A stretch of DNA of 64,000 nucleotides from contig CM037463.1 of the NCBI GenBank assembly GCA_021014325.1, forward strand, positions 1 through 64,000, read 5' to 3'. Below, one piece after another: positions 62,801-64,000 of the stretch (positions are counted from its first letter, which is position 1; the number at the start of each line of letters is the position of its first letter). The notes beneath the pieces are model-generated. The model had not been told where the DNA came from and did no database searches. It saw nothing but the letters and a program-made list of their open reading frames with translations. The position numbers and the translations under genes are program-made. Source of the stretch: Plazaster borealis. Lineage: Eukaryota; Echinodermata; Asteroidea; Forcipulatida; Labidiasteridae.

Positions 62801-63408
62801 GATACAATAGGTCAAGATGTAGTTTGAAAAAATGGTGGATCAAGACTTTTAAATTTGAGTGTTTGTTCTACAAATTGCAGTAGATAATTTAGAAGGACAA
62901 GTTGTTTCTTATTTGAACTAAATTCTAATAAACCTTGAGGTTTATCAGTAAATTCTATCCAGCAGCAGAAGATAAACAGCAGAACAAGTTCTTTCAGAAC
63001 TTAGCAGGACTGGTTCTTTTCAGAACCAAATTCTACCCAGCAACAGTAAATAAACATCAGAACAAGTTCTTTCAGAACTTAGCAAGACTGGTTCTTTTCA
63101 GAACCAAATTCTACCCATGGGCAGTAAATAAACAGCAGAATAAGTTCTTTCAAAACTTAGCAGGACTGGTTCTTTTCAGAACCAAATTCTACCCAGCGGC
63201 AGTAAATAAAGAGCATAACAAGTTCTTTCAGAACTTAGCAGGACTTGGTTTTTTCATAAACAAATTTTGAAATTGGGCCCAGTTGGTAAAAAATGGGTTT
63301 AAAATAGACAATTACCCAGAGCAGAAGCACATTGACACATATCACAGCCATTTTCATCTTTTACAAAGCCGTACTGACAGTAAATTAAGCACATAACTGG
63401 ACTGCAAG
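53761..63408 (-). CDS. Secreted multidomain protease-inhibitor-like protein (antistasin/WAP/TIL/VWC), 3' part
   Basis: Exons in coding order: 63408-63316, 62759-62640, 60866-60777, 57712-57617, 56949-56854, 55943-55717, 53844-53761. All have GT-AG borders; joined they give 267 residues and a TGA. The order of modules is antistasin-like, WAP (eight Cys), antistasin-like three times, a TIL domain with 11 Cys, then a short VWC-like end (CQCRRDGAVMC). The first five exons are each phase 1-1, the classic mobile-module pattern. Antistasin, WAP and TIL modules are known serine-protease inhibitors, and the all-cysteine design implies secretion. No signal peptide is in view, so the 5' end probably lies beyond 64000. 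I do not recognise a named orthologue. The target protease is unknown. Confidence 0.8.
53990..54064 (-). repeat. Dispersed CGAAACGTCGAG element, copy A
   Basis: On the - strand GGAAGACGAGCAGAGTATAG, then CGAAACGTCGAG, then GGTTCTTTTCAGAGCC. A matching string lies at 57205-57275 on the + strand. Confidence 0.7.
55100..55690. repeat. Degenerate CCCAA/CCAAC-rich satellite
   Basis: About 590 bp of imperfect AACCC/CCAAC units (GGGTTGG on the - strand) with blocks of longer repeats, such as the AACC(A/G)AATCCATTACC-type tracts near 55180 and 55650. It begins within about 30 bp of the TIL exon donor. Confidence 0.85.
55717..55943 (-). CDS. Exon: TIL (trypsin-inhibitor-like) domain
   Basis: A 227-bp exon, acceptor TTCTCAG before 55943 and donor CAG|GTGAGG after 55717. 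Its 75 residues carry 11 cysteines in TIL order. The YQECGTACPMTC start, the GCFCPPRSVLD core and the QQQCGCLYD end are all visible. It ends in phase 0, unlike the phase-1 modules before it. Confidence 0.88.
55988..56146. mobile_element. MITE-like hairpin
   Basis: An 11-bp inverted pair ACCTTATGCAT (55988-55998, 56136-56146). An inner pair reads CGTAGAGGTCAAAA on the left and TTTTACCTCTACG on the right. The length of about 160 bp and lack of coding capacity suit a MITE within an intron. Confidence 0.6.
56656..56756. mobile_element. Short MITE-like repeat with AATTGGGCCC end
   Basis: It opens GGGCTGAATTTCATAG and closes CACTAAATTGGGCCC, approximate inverted termini. A similar end, GCCATGAAATTGGGCCC, occurs at about 44674-44690, suggesting one family. 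Confidence 0.4.
56854..56949 (-). CDS. Exon: antistasin-like module 4
   Basis: A 96-bp exon, acceptor AATTCCAG before 56949 and donor G|GTAAGT after 56854. It encodes CEPVTCKMYCTYGF and ENGCEVCRC. Confidence 0.85.
57205..57275 (+). repeat. Dispersed CGAAACGTCGAG element, copy B
   Basis: AGAAGACGATCAGAGCATAC, then CGAAACGTCGAG, then GGTTCTTTTCAGAACC. Related to copy A. The final hairpin string also recurs in the 78-bp repeat at 62942-63260. Confidence 0.7.
57617..57712 (-). CDS. Exon: antistasin-like module 3
   Basis: A 96-bp exon, acceptor TTTTGCAG before 57712 and donor AG|GTAGGC after 57617. It encodes CKPVRCRRICRYGF and ENGCEVCKC. Confidence 0.85.
58891..60421. repeat. 29-bp minisatellite in an intron of the cysteine-rich gene
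   Basis: The unit GGATAACCACTTAGCGGGAA plus GGGGTGCGG is repeated about 50 times, with shortened units (CACTTAGGTGCAGG). A 259-bp block is duplicated exactly enough that 59629-59859 and 59888-60118 translate identically on the - strand. The - strand frames are repeat artefacts, not proteins. Confidence 0.95.
60493..60537 (+). repeat. Dispersed repeat, copy B
   Basis: ACACCCTTAGCAACAGCTGC, then AGCCGTACCTGTAGC, then TGCAAATTCG. Matches 42681-42735 in reverse orientation. Confidence 0.65.
60777..60866 (-). CDS. Exon: antistasin-like module 2
   Basis: A 90-bp exon, acceptor TTCCTCTAG before 60866 and donor AG|GTAAGT after 60777. It encodes CAPMVCGMRCPYGL and EQGCEICQC. Confidence 0.85.
61640..61803 (-). 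mobile_element. tRNA-derived SINE, copy 2
   Basis: On the - strand the order is an A-box-like TAGCATCTAGTGG, a B box GGTTTGAATCC (61752-61742), CCCACCTGAGTAATATGCCTG, a CACAG stem region, then AACACACAGTGGTGTAA. The same order appears in the copy at 30099-30265. It lies in an intron between exons at 62640 and 60866 and is co-oriented with the host gene. Confidence 0.75.
62640..62759 (-). CDS. Exon: WAP four-disulfide-core module
   Basis: A 120-bp exon, acceptor CTTTTAAG before 62759 and donor G|GTAAGA after 62640. It encodes 40 residues with eight cysteines in WAP spacing, including VCVEDCSSDSEC and LCCFNGCGHSC. The first WAP cysteine-loop is short. WAP modules commonly inhibit serine proteases. 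Confidence 0.85.
62942..63260. repeat. 78-bp tandem repeat, four copies, each with two hairpins
   Basis: Four units, each containing AAGTTCTTTCAGAACTT (7-bp arms) and GGTTCTTTTCAGAACC (6-bp arms). The + strand happens to be open through all four. It lies between the first antistasin exon and the WAP exon. The unit length is a multiple of three, which explains the open frame. Confidence 0.9.
63316..63408 (-). CDS. Exon: antistasin-like module 1
   Basis: A 93-bp exon, acceptor TTCTTGTAG before 63408 and donor G|GTAATT after 63316. It encodes CSPVMCLIYCQYGF, then DENGCDMCQC, the six-Cys antistasin pattern. It is the most upstream exon found in the window. Confidence 0.8.
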
Positions 63409-64000
63409 CTACAAGAAGAAAACAAAAACAAATTTCACTGAATGATACAAAAATGGAAAAGAACCAAACAAGAGGTTATAAGGTACCAAGCAAAATAACT
63501 TGTTTATAGTGTCTGAACTGTACTGTGTAGCCCCAAATAACCAATGAAAATTGTATAGTATTACAGATTTCCCCGACTCTAGCCATTTTTAAAAAGCAAA
63601 AAAAAAAAGGTAGCTGTGGACATGTGAAATGTACAGTACATAACTGCATGCAGAAGCCATGCTTGCACAGATTAACACTGCGCGCACACTTTGTTTATTC
63701 ATAAACTAGCTGCCAGTCTCTCCTTCAGAGATCGAATGTATTATAGTGAATGCGATTATGCGGAACGCAACACCGCGAACAACAGACCACACAGGAATAG
63801 ACTGTGTTAAGTCTCACCCATGAGACTTACAGGGCCTATGGCCAACCTATGGTGCGCAAAAAGAAGAAAACAATTTTTGAAGACTGCATCATCAAAAATC
63901 ATACAAATGAAGAATAAAATCGTAAAAGTGTAACAAATCGCCCCAAAAAACGCCAAAATCGGAAGGTCTGTTGTTGAATCATTTGGTAAACCCTATGGGT
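63409..64000. other. Right edge, probable intron
   Basis: No exon is recognised upstream of 63408 within the window. If the cysteine-rich gene has a signal peptide and more modules, they lie beyond the edge. Confidence 0.5.

Overview
The window is animal nuclear DNA. It has split genes with GT-AG introns, CR1/jockey-type and other non-LTR retroelement remains, a BEL/Pao gag relic, hAT-type DNA transposons, a tRNA-derived SINE and many mini- and microsatellites. A long KANSL1 with a vertebrate-like N-terminus, together with this mixture of repeats, suggests a marine invertebrate deuterostome, perhaps an echinoderm. That placement is inference; no ribosomal or mitochondrial marker is present.

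Layout. 1-860: AT-rich, nothing recognised. 861-2613: a decayed BEL/Pao gag on the + strand, cut off inside its zinc-knuckle region by a 12.9 kb minisatellite (2614-15480; 9-bp unit TCTACTGGG, with about 3.0 kb and 1.7 kb higher-order duplications). A TTTG array follows (15483-15577). 15857-18290: a 5'-truncated, multiply broken non-LTR retrotransposon on the - strand. 18291-24580: AT-rich non-coding DNA with one MITE-like hairpin. 24832-35058: KANSL1 on the - strand, seven coding exons giving 1,226 codons. Its intron 2 carries a SINE and an internally deleted hAT element.

35059-42900 is the KANSL1 upstream region or first intron. It contains a 2.15 kb foldback element (39438-41585) made of dozens of GATAAACA/TGTTTATC palindromic units. 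42953-44874: a segment bounded by about 100-bp inverted arms, holding a large perfect palindrome and a non-LTR reverse-transcriptase tail. 46141-47265: a third non-LTR remnant. 49594-52333: a hAT-like element with an 8-bp target duplication and a related element nested in it.

53761-63408 (- strand) is the 3' part of a secreted, cysteine-rich gene. Its exons each encode one module: antistasin-like, WAP, three more antistasin-like, a TIL domain, then a short VWC-like end. It looks like an extracellular protease-inhibitor-type protein, and its 5' end may lie beyond the right edge. Its introns hold a 29-bp minisatellite, a 78-bp hairpin repeat, a SINE and MITE-like hairpins.

The two real genes have no evident functional link: one is a nuclear chromatin scaffold and the other a secreted inhibitor-like protein. 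The rest is mostly selfish or satellite DNA. The most unusual structures are the foldback element with its dense forkhead/GATA-like motifs, and the minisatellite, which is largely open in five reading frames and has the spacing of a continuous G-quadruplex motif.
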